Positions 19,699 to 29,370 are shown, numbered from the stretch's first letter. The stretch is 64,000 nucleotides of DNA from Rhodothermia bacterium (GCA_030427885.1 JAUICM010000009.1:1-64000), one strand, 5' to 3'. Notes: generated by a model from the sequence alone, not told the origin. Translations and numbers: made by a program.

Positions 19699-20988
19699 TT
19701 GCTAGACGACGTTAAAAATTCAGATATCGAAAAAGAGCGGGTGTTGCTTGTGGGACTTTACGGTCCGGAGACATCCCGAAATCAGGCAGAAGAATATCTG
19801 GAGGAATTAGAAATGCTTACCGACACTGCAGGTGGTATTACAATCGAAAAAGTTCTCCAGAACAGGACACACCCTGATGTGTCAACCTATGTTGGAAAGG
19901 GGAAATTACAGGAATTGAAAGGGCAAATGAAGGCTCTGAATATTAACACCATCATATTTGATGACGACCTTTCCCCAACCCAGATTCGGAATATTGAAGC
20001 AGGTACAGATACAAAAGTACTCGACCGAAGTGCTCTTATCCTGGATATTTTTGCATCCAGAGCTAAGACAGCTGCCGCGAAAACACAGGTTGAGCTGGCA
20101 CAATTACAGTATTTGCTACCAAGACTAACCCGCTACTGGACTCACTTATCCCGCCAAAGCGGTGGTATTGGTACCAAAGGTCCTGGTGAAACCCAGATCG
20201 AGACTGACAGAAGAATCATCGGGCAGCGTATTGGTGTGCTCAAAAACAAACTTGAGAAACTGGACCGGCAGCGGACAACGCAAAGAAAAGGCAGAGAAGG
20301 AATGAATCGCGTTTCACTGGTAGGGTATACCAATGCAGGGAAATCAACCCTGATGAATGCACTAACCGAAACAAATGTACTTGCCGAGAACAGATTGTTT
20401 GCAACGCTCGATTCTACCGTTCGAAGGCATGAACTTACCAATCACGAAGTACTTCTTTCAGATACGGTTGGATTTATCAGAAAGCTGCCTCACAATCTGA
20501 TTGAGAGTTTTAAATCAACGCTGGATGAGGTACGGGAAGCAGATATTTTATTGCATGTAGTGGATGGGGCCTCTTCAATGGCACATGAGTATATCGAAGT
20601 AGTTGATACCACTCTCGAAGAACTTAATGCTACAAATACCCGAACACTATTGGTACTGAATAAAGTGGACAAAATGGATTCAGAGCAGATCTCGATGATG
20701 AGGAATGCCTATCCTGATGCGGTATTTATTTCTGCTGAGCGGGGAATTGGCTTGTCTGAATTGGAGGTAAAGATAGAGGAGTTGATCGAAGACGGCTATG
20801 TGAGAGAGACTTTGACGATACCTGTGGCGAAATATAAAGCAGTGGCATTTATCCATGAAAATGCGAATGTGGAGTCTGAAAAGTATGAGGGAAGTGATGT
20901 AATATTGACATTCAGCATTGCTAAAAAAGATTTTAAGCAATTATCGCATTTGTTAGATACTATTGGGACAGAGAAAGAGGTTATCTAA
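19699..20988 (+). CDS. hflX: Ribosome-associated GTPase HflX
   Basis: Splits or rescues stalled 70S ribosomes under stress in characterised homologues. 429 aa: an N-terminal HflX domain (VLLVGLYGPETSRNQAEEYL, TYVGKGKL), a coiled-coil linker and a G domain with G1 GYTNAGKST starting at residue 209, G3 DTVGFIRKLP and G4 NKVD. Glycine-rich IGTKGPGETQIETDRR, typical of HflX, precedes the coiled coil. Start is TTG at 19699. The CBS gene begins 2 nt after its stop. Confidence 0.96.
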   Translation: MLDDVKNSDIEKERVLLVGLYGPETSRNQAEEYLEELEMLTDTAGGITIEKVLQNRTHPDVSTYVGKGKLQELKGQMKALNINTIIFDDDLSPTQIRNIEAGTDTKVLDRSALILDIFASRAKTAAAKTQVELAQLQYLLPRLTRYWTHLSRQSGGIGTKGPGETQIETDRRIIGQRIGVLKNKLEKLDRQRTTQRKGREGMNRVSLVGYTNAGKSTLMNALTETNVLAENRLFATLDSTVRRHELTNHEVLLSDTVGFIRKLPHNLIESFKSTLDEVREADILLHVVDGASSMAHEYIEVVDTTLEELNATNTRTLLVLNKVDKMDSEQISMMRNAYPDAVFISAERGIGLSELEVKIEELIEDGYVRETLTIPVAKYKAVAFIHENANVESEKYEGSDVILTFSIAKKDFKQLSHLLDTIGTEKEVI

Positions 20989-20990
20989 AT

Positions 20991-21653
20991 ATGCTGGTAC
21001 ACGAGATATTAAATACAGACATTGCCCCGCTTAAAACCACGGATACTGTGGCATTGGCACTTACAAAGCTGGATCTTCTGCATACTTCAAAATTTCCGGT
21101 TGTTCACGAAGGAACCTTAATAGGTATGGTCTCTTTGGAAACACTCATCGAGGTAGCTGATGAGAACACTTTGGTAAGCGAGATTCCTCTGGATGATGCG
21201 GTATATATCCCCGAAGAACAGCACTTGTTCGAAGCTGCCCGCAAAATGCTTTCCTACGAACTTTTTATTCTTCCTGTGGTTGGAGACAGTATGGCTTTTT
21301 CTGGTGTGATCAAGAAAAGAGCGGTACTTGAAGCACTTGGTAATGTATTTAACCTTGAATCATTTGGTTCTGTGCTTAGTATTGAAATGATGCCGTACGA
21401 TTTTACCCTTACAGAGGTAATAAGACTTATTGAGACAGAAGGAGCTAAGATCCTTGGAGTTGCAGTTCAGCAGCCATCAGAGGAAAATGAAATGTACCGG
21501 GTATCTGTTAAACTTAATATTGAAGACAGTTCAGCTGTGAGTGCTTCATTGAAGAGATTTGGATATGTGATCACCTCACAGGTAAGCAGTGCAACCATAG
21601 AAAAAGATTTTTCTGAACGAGCTGACGAACTTATTCGCTATCTTGACATATAA
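20991..21653 (+). CDS. CBS-domain protein
   Basis: 220-aa soluble protein. Two CBS motifs fill residues 1-120 (FPVVHEGTLIGMVSLETLIE and LFILPVVGDSMAFSGVIKKR), a Bateman module likely to bind adenine nucleotides. The C-terminal ~90 residues have an ACT-like alternation of strands and helices. It directly follows hflX. Partner and output are unknown. Confidence 0.85.
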   Translation: MLVHEILNTDIAPLKTTDTVALALTKLDLLHTSKFPVVHEGTLIGMVSLETLIEVADENTLVSEIPLDDAVYIPEEQHLFEAARKMLSYELFILPVVGDSMAFSGVIKKRAVLEALGNVFNLESFGSVLSIEMMPYDFTLTEVIRLIETEGAKILGVAVQQPSEENEMYRVSVKLNIEDSSAVSASLKRFGYVITSQVSSATIEKDFSERADELIRYLDI

Positions 21654-21688
21654 GAAGTAATTCCTAACCAATATATCTTGCGATTTAA

Positions 21689-24688
21689 ATGCGCTTCGTC
21701 GTTAAAAGCAGCTTCTTAGTAGTACTATTTACAACAATCACAGCTCTGCAGCTCCACGCTCAGGATATCCAAAAACCATCTACAAACAGCTACGAGAAAG
21801 GAATCTCTCTTTATGATGCCGGTTTCTTCGAAGATGCTGTTCATCAGCTTGAAGGCTTCAGGAATACCTATCCAAAGCATGAGCTTGCCATTTCAGCGGA
21901 TTACTACATAGCCCGTGCCAGATCAGGAGCTGACTCTGTTAATATGGAAGCATATTACCAGGAATTCATTCTGGAATACCCGGGCAGTGATCTTTCTGTG
22001 ATCCTGCTCAAAGATCTCGGGCACCGCTTTACAGACCAAGGTGATTATGATGAGGCGATCAAATACTATAATCAGGCGATCGGATCGTGGATGGGTAAAG
22101 ATAAATCGGCTGAAACCATGTATTGGGTGGGAGAAGCGGCCGCGGAGAAAGAAGATTACACAGAATCGAGATATTATTTTCTAAAGTTAGCTGATGAATA
22201 TCCTCAGTCAGAATGGGCTCCAAAAGCATTATATGTGAGGGGACGGCTGTATCTGAATGAAAATGAATATGATTCATCGGCAATTGCTTTTGAACTACTG
22301 AAGTCCCGGTACCCGAATGCACCAGTTTCGAGGAAGGTGGGAACTGCTCTTGGGGAGTCGTATTACCAGCAGGGCAGATATGAAGAAGCAATTGAAGCAC
22401 TTAACGCACAAATGCCATATCTGGATGAGCAATCCAAGATCAAAGCCTTGTTCCTGATGGCAGAGGCATACAACTATCTTGGAAATTATGAAGAAGCCAC
22501 CAAGGATTATCTTCAGTATCTGAATATTACCAAAGGCACAGATCTTGAGGCAGCCGCACATTATGGATTAGGATGGTTGTACCACCGCCAGGGTGTGTAT
22601 CACTGGGCTGCTCAATCATTCAGAAAAGCGATCACCGGGGATGATGAGTTATCACGCAAAGCAACATATTATGAGGCGGTGAATTATAAGCTATCCGGAA
22701 ACTATCAGCGTTCGATGAATACTTTTCGAGAGTTCGGTGATAAGTATAAATCTGGTTTATGGGTAGAGGAAGCCTATTATGAATGGTCGGTTTCGTCTTT
22801 TGAAGGTGGAAACTACGATGAGTCAATTGAAACGCTTCTGACTTTGATCCGGAATCAGGATAACCTGAAAGATCCGGGTAAAGTATATACTATGCTGGGA
22901 GAAGCGTATTTTGCCAATAATGAATTTACACGCGCATCTCAGGCTTTTGAAGAAGCAGAGAAAGTCGCAAATATTGATCCTTCTCTCCGCAGACAAGCAC
23001 GGTTCCAGAAAGCATGGATCATGTACCGGAATCAGGCGTATGAGCCGGCCCAGCCAATCTTTGAATCCATTTATGCAGAAGCACCAAGTACTGAACTGGG
23101 TGCAGAATCTTTATTCTGGAGTGCGGATAGTTATTATAAACTCAATCAATACAGTGAGGCGGCAAAACGCTTTAAACTGTTCATTGATAACTACCCTCAG
23201 AATGAGATGATCGGTGCAGCCAGATATTCATTAGGCTGGAGTTATTTTGAAACCGGTCAGTACGATCTGGCAGTAAAACCACTAGAAGATTTTCTAAATA
23301 ACTACAGTCCTCCTCCGATCGCTCTGTTTCCATACGATATTGATACCGAACTCAGAATAGGAGATGCCTATTACGCTCTGGGCGATTACCGGAATGCGAT
23401 CCGTTTTTATAATAAGGCCATTGGTGCTGAACCAGGTGGTGATTACGCAATGTTTCAAGTTGCAAACAGCTATTATCGTTCAAACCGTACATTTCAGGCC
23501 GTTGATAATTTCAGGAAAATGCTGCGTATTTATCCGTTCAGTAAACTGAGAGAACAGGCACAATATAACATCGCATATATCTATCTGAACAATTCGAATT
23601 ATTCTCAGGCGGTTGAAGAATTTCAGACAGCGATCAATAAATACCCGGGTACGGATTGGGCAGCCAGATCTCAATACAACATTGGGGATGCATACTACAA
23701 CGCCGGTGAGTACAACAGAGCAATAGCAGCCTACAAGAAGGTATTGGATAAATATCCCCGCAGCCGGTATATCATCGATGCGATCAACGGTATTCAATAT
23801 GCACAACTTTCATCAGGTGGTCAGGATAGTAGCTCTGTGATATTGGAAGAATTTCTGGGAGACAATCCCCAAAGCTCAACAGCAGACCGCTTGCGCTATC
23901 GTCAGGCTGAAACCGTATTTCAGACCGGAGACTATGCAGGAGCAATCCGGGAATTCCGCCAGTACCTGAGAGTTACAAATTCGGACGACCTCGCAGCAGA
24001 GGCCTACTCAAACCTGGCTGAATCTTATCGTCAGCTTGGCCAGATCGATAAAGCAAAAGCAGCGTATCAAACTATTATTGATGATTATCCAAGGGATGGA
24101 TTAGTACCCTCCTCTTTAGCCTCTCTCGGGACTCTTTATTATGAGACCGGGGAGTTCGAAACATCACATGATTATTTCTATCGACTTGGAAGGTCGGCCA
24201 GCCGTTTTGCACAGGAAGCATATATAGGAATGGGAAATGCGAGCCTGGCACTTGGTAAATATGAGACCGCAGTAAGTGAATATGAGGACGCTCTGGAGGT
24301 AAATCCAAATAATGCTGCGGCGAAAGCAGGGCTTGGAAAAGTGTTATTTGCAGAAGATAAATATCAGGAAGCCATTGATATATTAGGGCCAATAGCCGAC
24401 AAGAATACCACAGAGATCGGGGCAGAGGCTCAATTCTATCTTGGATTGATTCAGCAGGAACAAAATAATTTTGAAAAAGCCATTGAAGAGTATGCGAAAG
24501 TGAAAGTTCTGTTCGAAGCGTTTGATAGCTGGGTATCAATGGGAATGTATAATTCGGCTGAGTGTAATATTCGATTGGGAAACCGAGGGGATGCAAAAGC
24601 TATGCTGAATCAGATCATTGAGATCTATCAGGGTACAGAAGCAGCAAAAAAAGCACAGGATCTGTTAGACCGAACAGAGGGATCGTGA
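21689..24688 (+). CDS. Large secreted TPR protein
   Basis: 999 aa. The N-terminal signal peptide (MRFVVKSSFLVVLFTT... LHAQ) is followed by almost continuous tetratricopeptide repeats to the end, with repeated patterns such as GDYDEAIKYYNQAI, AQYNIAYIYLNNSNYSQAVEEF and AKAGLGKVLFAEDKYQEAI. More than twenty repeats are plausible. It resembles YbgF/BamD-type outer-membrane scaffold proteins but is much longer. Likely periplasmic and protein-binding. It starts 35 nt after the CBS gene. Confidence 0.9.
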   Translation: MRFVVKSSFLVVLFTTITALQLHAQDIQKPSTNSYEKGISLYDAGFFEDAVHQLEGFRNTYPKHELAISADYYIARARSGADSVNMEAYYQEFILEYPGSDLSVILLKDLGHRFTDQGDYDEAIKYYNQAIGSWMGKDKSAETMYWVGEAAAEKEDYTESRYYFLKLADEYPQSEWAPKALYVRGRLYLNENEYDSSAIAFELLKSRYPNAPVSRKVGTALGESYYQQGRYEEAIEALNAQMPYLDEQSKIKALFLMAEAYNYLGNYEEATKDYLQYLNITKGTDLEAAAHYGLGWLYHRQGVYHWAAQSFRKAITGDDELSRKATYYEAVNYKLSGNYQRSMNTFREFGDKYKSGLWVEEAYYEWSVSSFEGGNYDESIETLLTLIRNQDNLKDPGKVYTMLGEAYFANNEFTRASQAFEEAEKVANIDPSLRRQARFQKAWIMYRNQAYEPAQPIFESIYAEAPSTELGAESLFWSADSYYKLNQYSEAAKRFKLFIDNYPQNEMIGAARYSLGWSYFETGQYDLAVKPLEDFLNNYSPPPIALFPYDIDTELRIGDAYYALGDYRNAIRFYNKAIGAEPGGDYAMFQVANSYYRSNRTFQAVDNFRKMLRIYPFSKLREQAQYNIAYIYLNNSNYSQAVEEFQTAINKYPGTDWAARSQYNIGDAYYNAGEYNRAIAAYKKVLDKYPRSRYIIDAINGIQYAQLSSGGQDSSSVILEEFLGDNPQSSTADRLRYRQAETVFQTGDYAGAIREFRQYLRVTNSDDLAAEAYSNLAESYRQLGQIDKAKAAYQTIIDDYPRDGLVPSSLASLGTLYYETGEFETSHDYFYRLGRSASRFAQEAYIGMGNASLALGKYETAVSEYEDALEVNPNNAAAKAGLGKVLFAEDKYQEAIDILGPIADKNTTEIGAEAQFYLGLIQQEQNNFEKAIEEYAKVKVLFEAFDSWVSMGMYNSAECNIRLGNRGDAKAMLNQIIEIYQGTEAAKKAQDLLDRTEGS

Positions 24689-24698
24689 TTTTAAATAG

Positions 24699-24731
24699 TT
24701 GGCATTGATTTTATTAATCAGCCAATTTTAA
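24699..24731 (+). terminator. Probable intrinsic terminator after the TPR gene
   Basis: TTGGC at 24699-24703 pairs with GCCAA at 24721-24725, with an inner TGATT/AATCA pair, followed by TTTTA. It lies just after the TPR stop codon at 24688. Confidence 0.5.
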
Positions 24732-24740
24732 TAACCAGGC

Positions 24741-24778
24741 TTCACTAAGGTCGCGTATCAAGCCTGATACGAAGTGAA
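24741..24778. repeat. Nested inverted repeat upstream of aroA
   Basis: TTCACT (24741-24746) pairs with AGTGAA (24773-24778), and inside it CGTATCA (24754-24760) pairs with TGATACG (24765-24771) around AGCC. No T tract follows, so it is not a standard terminator. It could be a leader structure of aroA or an operator. Confidence 0.45.
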
Positions 24779-24869
24779 AATTTGGGAATGTAGTTTTAGT
24801 GAAACATTCATTGCCCGAATTCGCTAAATTCACCCGCCAAATTTAGTATCAAGATCAACGCATCGTTCA

Positions 24870-26156
24870 ATGATAAAAACCGTTTCTCCGGCTACTTCAT
24901 TACAAGGGACAATAACTCCGCCACCAGATAAATCAATCTCGCAAAGAGCAGCGATCTTCTCGTTGCTTCATGATGGCGTATCAGTGATTCGAAATTATTC
25001 GCCGGCAGAAGACCCTCAAAGTGCGCTTGCTTGTGTAGAATTACTTGGAGCAGAAGTTACTCAGCTGGACGATGTTGTATCGATCAAAGGAGCTGGACGG
25101 GAGGGTATACATCCAATGACCGACGAACTTGATTGTGGAAACTCCGGTACTGCAATGAGACTTTTGTCGGGGTTACTGGTGGGTGCAGGGACCCCGGTGA
25201 AACTGTTAGGAGATCCCTCGTTGTCAGCACGTACCATGACCCGGATCATAGAACCACTCGAGAAAATGGGTGGATATATTTTGGCTCGAAATGGGGCATA
25301 TGCTCCTCTGTTCATTACCAGAGAAGACCCACTGGCTCCGATGGATTTCGAACTTCCGATTCCAAGTGCACAGCTAAAATCCTGTATTCTATTAGCGGGA
25401 CTATTTGGCGAAACCCCAACCAGGGTGATAGAAACAATACCAAGCAGAGACCACACGGAACGGCTTTTACAACTGGATGTAAAAGAAGAAGGTACTAAGA
25501 AGATCATTTCGGCTTCAAGGGCAGATAAGATCCCGAATCAAAGCTATACCATTCCAGCAGATTTTTCGGCTGCGGCATTCTGGCTGGTTGCAGGATCCAT
25601 CGTTTCAGAATCTGAGTTAAAGCTCGAAGCCACCGGATTGAATCCAACCCGAAATGCTTTGCTCGGAATTCTCAAAGAAATGGGAGCAGATATTACCATA
25701 GAGAACGAACGTTTTGAAGGAGCAGAACCAGTTGGAGATATCATTGTTCGTAAATCTGATCTTAAAGCTATTGATATTAAAAAGGAATTAATCCCTAATT
25801 GCATTGATGAATTGCCGATCCTGGCGGTTGCTATGGCATTTGCGGAAGGAACATCAGTGATATCCGGTGCCGAAGAATTACGACACAAAGAAACAGACCG
25901 GATTATGGCCATAGCCAAAATGTTAGATGCTGCCGGTGCTAATTACGAGGAAATGAATGATGGACTTGTTATTCGGGGAAATCCTGACTTCTCCTTCAAG
26001 TCCGGAAAATTCCAGAGTTTTCATGATCACCGTATCGCCATGGCTTCGGCAGTTCTTTCCTTAAAAGGATCGGAGGATTCTGAGATCGAAGACGCCGAAT
26101 GCGCCGCAGTGAGTTACCCCGGGTTTTGGGAGGATTTGGAAATACTGGGTAGTTAA
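24870..26156 (+). CDS. aroA: 3-phosphoshikimate 1-carboxyvinyltransferase (EPSP synthase)
   Basis: Sixth step of the shikimate pathway. 428 aa, normal length. Motifs: PPDKSISQRAAIFSLL near the N-terminus, LDCGNSGTAMRLLSG (signature 1), SRDHTERLL, and RHKETDRIMAIAKML (signature 2) with the catalytic Asp/Glu region. It is a single gene with ~180 bp before it and ~218 bp after it. Confidence 0.97.
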   Translation: MIKTVSPATSLQGTITPPPDKSISQRAAIFSLLHDGVSVIRNYSPAEDPQSALACVELLGAEVTQLDDVVSIKGAGREGIHPMTDELDCGNSGTAMRLLSGLLVGAGTPVKLLGDPSLSARTMTRIIEPLEKMGGYILARNGAYAPLFITREDPLAPMDFELPIPSAQLKSCILLAGLFGETPTRVIETIPSRDHTERLLQLDVKEEGTKKIISASRADKIPNQSYTIPADFSAAAFWLVAGSIVSESELKLEATGLNPTRNALLGILKEMGADITIENERFEGAEPVGDIIVRKSDLKAIDIKKELIPNCIDELPILAVAMAFAEGTSVISGAEELRHKETDRIMAIAKMLDAAGANYEEMNDGLVIRGNPDFSFKSGKFQSFHDHRIAMASAVLSLKGSEDSEIEDAECAAVSYPGFWEDLEILGS

Positions 26157-26205
26157 TTTCATTGAATCTGTTACTGCAGGCAGATTAAGAAAGAATCGCT
26201 CCATC

Positions 26206-26252
26206 AAACCTACCACTTAATCCCCTCTCAGGAGGGTAAGTCACTTGTTTTT
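26206..26252 (+). repeat. Palindromic repeat, TAATCCCCTC family, copy A
   Basis: Contains ACCACTTAATCCCCTCTC followed by AGGAGGGTAAG; CCCTC and GAGGG form a short stem. The same word with a different loop occurs at 51944-51990 and begins again at 63982. It is followed by the AT-rich text GGAATTTGAAAATTGG and a second hairpin, CCCGAC/GTCGGG at 26300-26313. The family is intergenic here. Confidence 0.7.
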
Positions 26253-26349
26253 TGGAATTGGTAATTTGTTTGGAATTTGAAAATTGGAGCTTGGAATTTC
26301 CCGACAGGTCGGGTGTCAATACGTCAGATTTAAAAATAGCCTACAAACT

Positions 26350-26366
26350 TGGCATTGTGCTTGCTT
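26350..26366 (+). promoter_or_regulatory. Sigma-54 (RpoN) promoter of hsp20
   Basis: TGGCAT-N5-TTGCTT, with GG at 26351-26352 and GC at 26363-26364 separated by exactly 10 nt, as the -24/-12 consensus TGGCAC-N5-TTGCW requires; one base differs. A start site about 12 nt downstream would fall near 26376, just before the SD sequence of hsp20. No CIRCE element (TTAGCACTC-N9-GAGTGCTAA) is visible. Confidence 0.6.
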
Positions 26367-26401
26367 AACCAACTGTGAATTTAAAACACAAGGTGAGCGC
26401 T

Positions 26402-26836
26402 ATGGCAGACTTCACAGAATTCGGAATCGAAATTGAAAAGCATCTTTCCAAGATCGGAAAGGATGTTCAGCAGTTCATGGAGAAAGTAGTTCCTCTTACA
26501 AATGAGGACAAAGACTTTGCTCCTGACTGTGATATTATCGAGAGTGAAGAAGAATATAAGATCCTGCTGGATCTTCCCGGACTTGCTAAAAAAGAGATCG
26601 GTATTTCCCTCAAGAATAATGTACTCACAATAAAAGGTGAGCGTGAAATTACTGCTGCTGAAGGCGAGGAATTCAAACGTCAGGAGAGAAAGCGCGGCGC
26701 ATTCGCCCGTTCCTTTGCTTTGCCTGAAAATGTGAACACTGCCGAGATCAATGCTCACTTCAGGAATGGAGTATTAACAGTGTCAATGCCTAAATCAGAT
26801 AAGCTGAAAGACACTACCTCCATCCCCGTGAACTAA
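26402..26836 (+). CDS. Hsp20/alpha-crystallin small heat shock protein
   Basis: ATP-independent holdase that binds unfolding proteins. About 144 aa. The alpha-crystallin domain runs from about residue 40 (DIIESEEEYKILLDLPGL) to the end, with the hallmark A-x-x-x-N-G-V-L-T-V (AHFRNGVLTVSMPK). I chose the ATG at 26402 because AAGGTGAG (26390-26397) precedes it and the predicted sigma-54 start site lies at the alternative GTG (26375), leaving that codon no leader. dnaK follows after 51 nt with no terminator, so read-through is likely. Confidence 0.93.
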   Translation: MADFTEFGIEIEKHLSKIGKDVQQFMEKVVPLTNEDKDFAPDCDIIESEEEYKILLDLPGLAKKEIGISLKNNVLTIKGEREITAAEGEEFKRQERKRGAFARSFALPENVNTAEINAHFRNGVLTVSMPKSDKLKDTTSIPVN

Positions 26837-26887
26837 AGAATATCAAACAACGAATACTAAACAGACTTAAATAATAGATTCAGACCA

Positions 26888-28816
26888 ATGGGAAAGATCA
26901 TAGGAATTGACTTAGGAACTACAAACTCATGCGTTGCTGTAATGGAAGGTAACGAACCTGTAGTTATCCAGAACGCAGAAGGTGGACGTACCACTCCATC
27001 CGTAGTTGCTTTTAGCAAAGACGGAGAGCGATTAGTGGGTGCCCCTGCAAAACGTCAGGCCATCACTAACCCCGACAAGACCGTAGCTTCGGTAAAACGT
27101 TTCATGGGACGTATGTTCAATGAGATCGGTGGCGAAGCAAAACAGGTTGCTTACAAAGTGGTAAAAGGCGAAGACAACACAGCTCGTGTTCAGATCGACG
27201 ACCGCAAATATGCCCCACAGGAAATTTCTGCAATGGTGCTGCAAAAAATGAAGCAGACGGCAGAAGAGTATATCGGTGAGAAAGTTACAGAAGCAGTTAT
27301 TACAGTTCCTGCATACTTCAACGATGCTCAGCGTAAAGCCACTCAGGAAGCAGGTAAAATTGCAGGACTGGAAGTAAAACGTATTATCAACGAGCCGACT
27401 GCTGCTGCACTGGCTTATGGATTAGATAAGAAAGATACCGATCAAACTATCGCGGTATATGACCTCGGTGGCGGTACTTTTGATATCTCGATCCTGGAAC
27501 TTGGTGACGGTGTATTTGAAGTGAAATCAACCAATGGTGATACTCACCTTGGTGGAGATGACTTCGATCAGCGCATCATCGACTTCCTGGCAGATGAATT
27601 CAAAAAAGAAGAAGGAATTGACCTTCGCAAGGATCCAATGGCGATGCAGCGACTCAAAGATGCTGCTGAGAAAGCCAAGATCGAACTTTCTAGTTCACAA
27701 AAAACCAATGTGAACCTGCCATTCGTAACTGCAACTCAGGACGGGCCAAAACACCTTAATGTGGATTTGAGCCGTTCAAAATTCGAGCAACTGGTGGATG
27801 ATCTGGTAAAACGATCAATCACTCCATGCGAGAAAGCACTGAAAGATGCAGGTCTGAGCAAAAGTGAGATCGACCAGGTGATTCTTGTGGGTGGTTCAAC
27901 CCGTATCCCAAGAATTCAGGAAGCCGTAAAAGAATTCTTTGGCAAAGACCCAAGCAAAGGCGTGAACCCTGACGAGGTGGTAGCCGTTGGTGCTGCGATC
28001 CAGGGCGGTGTGCTTTCCGGTGATGTGGAAGACGTGGTTCTTCTGGACGTTACCCCGCTTACTCTTGGTATTGAAACACTGGGTGGTGTGATGACTCCAC
28101 TGATCGAGTCTAACAGTACCATCCCAACCAGTAAGTCACAGACTTTTTCTACTGCTGCAGATAACCAAAGCAGTGTTGAAATTCATGTGCTTCAGGGTGA
28201 GCGTGCTCAGGCAGCTGCCAACAGAACACTGGGACGTTTCCACTTAGATGGAATTCCACCAGCGCCACGAGGTATGCCACAGATCGAGGTAACTTTCGAT
28301 ATCGATGCTAACGGTGTGCTTGATATCAAAGCGAAAGACAAAGGAACCGGCAAAGAGCAAAGCATCCGTATCGAGGCTTCTTCAGGATTATCTGATGAAG
28401 AGATCGAAAAAATGAAGCAAGCTGCCAAAGATCATGAAGACGAAGACAAGAAGCTTCGTGAGAAAGTAGAGAAAATGAATCAGGCGGATGGTCTGATCTT
28501 CTCAACCAAGAAGCAGCTGGACGAGTATGGCGACAAGATCTCTGAAGCTAACAAAACAGCGATTGAAGAAGCCGTTTCTAAACTGGAAGAAGCACACAAA
28601 GCCGAAAACCTTGATGAGATCGATTCTGCGATCGAAGGGGTGAATGCTGCCTGGTCTGCTGCTTCTCAGGAGATCTATGCTGCTAGTCAGGCTGAGGCCG
28701 AAGCTGCCGGCGGTGAAACCGGAGGAGATGCATCAGCAGAAGCTGGTGACTCAGAAGGTGATGATGCTGTAGATGCCGACTTCGAAGTAGTAGACGACGA
28801 AGACGAAAAGAAATAA
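26888..28816 (+). CDS. dnaK: Hsp70 chaperone DnaK
   Basis: 642 aa, full length. Starts [19 protein letters not shown]. Family signatures [22 protein letters not shown] and [16 protein letters not shown] are intact. The substrate-binding domain spans about 390-500, followed by the helical lid. The tail is acidic and ends EDEKK instead of the EEVKD-like end of E. coli. grpE and dnaJ are not adjacent, which is unusual; the gene is instead paired with hsp20. Confidence 0.99.
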   Translation: MGKIIGIDLGTTNSCVAVMEGNEPVVIQNAEGGRTTPSVVAFSKDGERLVGAPAKRQAITNPDKTVASVKRFMGRMFNEIGGEAKQVAYKVVKGEDNTARVQIDDRKYAPQEISAMVLQKMKQTAEEYIGEKVTEAVITVPAYFNDAQRKATQEAGKIAGLEVKRIINEPTAAALAYGLDKKDTDQTIAVYDLGGGTFDISILELGDGVFEVKSTNGDTHLGGDDFDQRIIDFLADEFKKEEGIDLRKDPMAMQRLKDAAEKAKIELSSSQKTNVNLPFVTATQDGPKHLNVDLSRSKFEQLVDDLVKRSITPCEKALKDAGLSKSEIDQVILVGGSTRIPRIQEAVKEFFGKDPSKGVNPDEVVAVGAAIQGGVLSGDVEDVVLLDVTPLTLGIETLGGVMTPLIESNSTIPTSKSQTFSTAADNQSSVEIHVLQGERAQAAANRTLGRFHLDGIPPAPRGMPQIEVTFDIDANGVLDIKAKDKGTGKEQSIRIEASSGLSDEEIEKMKQAAKDHEDEDKKLREKVEKMNQADGLIFSTKKQLDEYGDKISEANKTAIEEAVSKLEEAHKAENLDEIDSAIEGVNAAWSAASQEIYAASQAEAEAAGGETGGDASAEAGDSEGDDAVDADFEVVDDEDEKK

Positions 28817-28839
28817 TTAGAAGTACTCTACCAGGTACG

Positions 28840-28872
28840 GCCCCGCGCAAGAATTTGTGCGGGGCTTTTTTT
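28840..28872 (+). terminator. Intrinsic terminator of dnaK
   Basis: GCCCCGCGCA (28840-28849) pairs with TGTGCGGGGC (28856-28865), followed by seven T. It lies 23 nt after the dnaK stop. Confidence 0.93.
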
Positions 28873-29079
28873 GTATTAGAAATCTACTTTCACGCGCAGA
28901 AAACAGCCTTTTTAATACTCCAATCTGGTAAAAAAGCGCTTACAGTGAAAATTTTATTTTCCTTTAAAGAATGCTAATCCTAATAAAATTAAATTTAAGA
29001 GCTTTTTTCTTAATTAATTTAAGGCGGAAATATCACGGGATATTATTCTTTAAAAAGTGCGAAAAACAGTGCTTTATCA

Positions 29080-29108
29080 TTGTTTAAATGGGTTCTGAGC
29101 GATATTCT
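29080..29108 (+). promoter_or_regulatory. Candidate sigma-70-type promoter of the 59-aa gene
   Basis: TTGTTT at 29080-29085 and TATTCT at 29103-29108 with a 17-bp spacer. Each hexamer differs from the E. coli consensus at two positions. This group often uses a different -33/-7 consensus, so it is tentative. Confidence 0.3.
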
Positions 29109-29174
29109 GGTGTTGGAATAAAACATAGATGCTGTTGGAGCACTAATACTGCCGGAAGGCAAGCCTAAAAATTT

Positions 29175-29183
29175 AAAGGAGGG
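29175..29183 (+). promoter_or_regulatory. Very strong Shine-Dalgarno sequence
   Basis: AAAGGAGGG, 7 nt before the ATG at 29191. It nearly matches the anti-SD of 16S rRNA in full, while most genes in this window have weak or no SD. It fixes the start of the small gene and suggests high expression. Confidence 0.85.
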
Positions 29184-29190
29184 CGAAAAA

Positions 29191-29370
29191 ATGACAACAA
29201 CACAAGCCGAACAAGTAATGAGTACTGTTCTTAAGAACAGAGAAAAGATTCTTATTCTCGAAAAAATCGTAGAAGAATTAGTGAATACAGGATATGTAGA
29301 TCAGAACGATTACAGACGCTTCCACAAAGAAGCAGTTGACACTGTAAAAAAAGATTTCGCGCTTAACTAA
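29191..29370 (+). CDS. Small conserved-looking protein of 59 aa, unknown function
   Basis: 180 bp, too short for most gene callers. It has an excellent ribosome binding site and its own terminator 25 nt downstream, and codon use matches neighbours. The protein (begins MTTTQAEQVMST, ends KKDFALN) is charged and helical: a predicted amphipathic helix at 5-32 with KNREKILILEKIVEELV, a short turn NTGYVDQNDY, and a second helix FHKEAVDTVKKDF. No membrane segment or signal peptide. It lies between the dnaK terminator and a further terminator, so it is a separate monocistronic unit. I do not recognise the family. Confidence 0.8.
   Translation: MTTTQAEQVMSTVLKNREKILILEKIVEELVNTGYVDQNDYRRFHKEAVDTVKKDFALN

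Larger units (their letters stand above)
28873..29190 (+). other. AT-rich leader region before the 59-aa gene
   Basis: 318 bp without a recognisable gene. It holds an imperfect hairpin around 28990-29025 (AAATTTAAGA and TCTTAATTAATTT), a candidate promoter at 29080-29108, a small hairpin TGCC-GGAA-GGCA near 29152-29163 and the ribosome binding site at 29175-29183. I looked for c-di-GMP, TPP, cobalamin and SAM riboswitch cores and saw none. Confidence 0.6.

Noticed and set aside
24075-24596. Minus-strand open frame of 173 codons within the TPR gene
   Set aside because: Fully inside the repeat-rich TPR coding sequence and without any family pattern.
21689-24688. CRISPR-like regular repeats
   Set aside because: The periodicity is that of degenerate TPR codons, not identical repeats with spacers.
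26837-26887. CIRCE operator before dnaK or hsp20
   Set aside because: No TTAGCACTC-N9-GAGTGCTAA-like sequence exists here or in 26157-26401.
28873-29190. Riboswitch in the leader of the 59-aa gene
   Set aside because: No conserved cores of common riboswitch classes found; only weak AT-rich hairpins.
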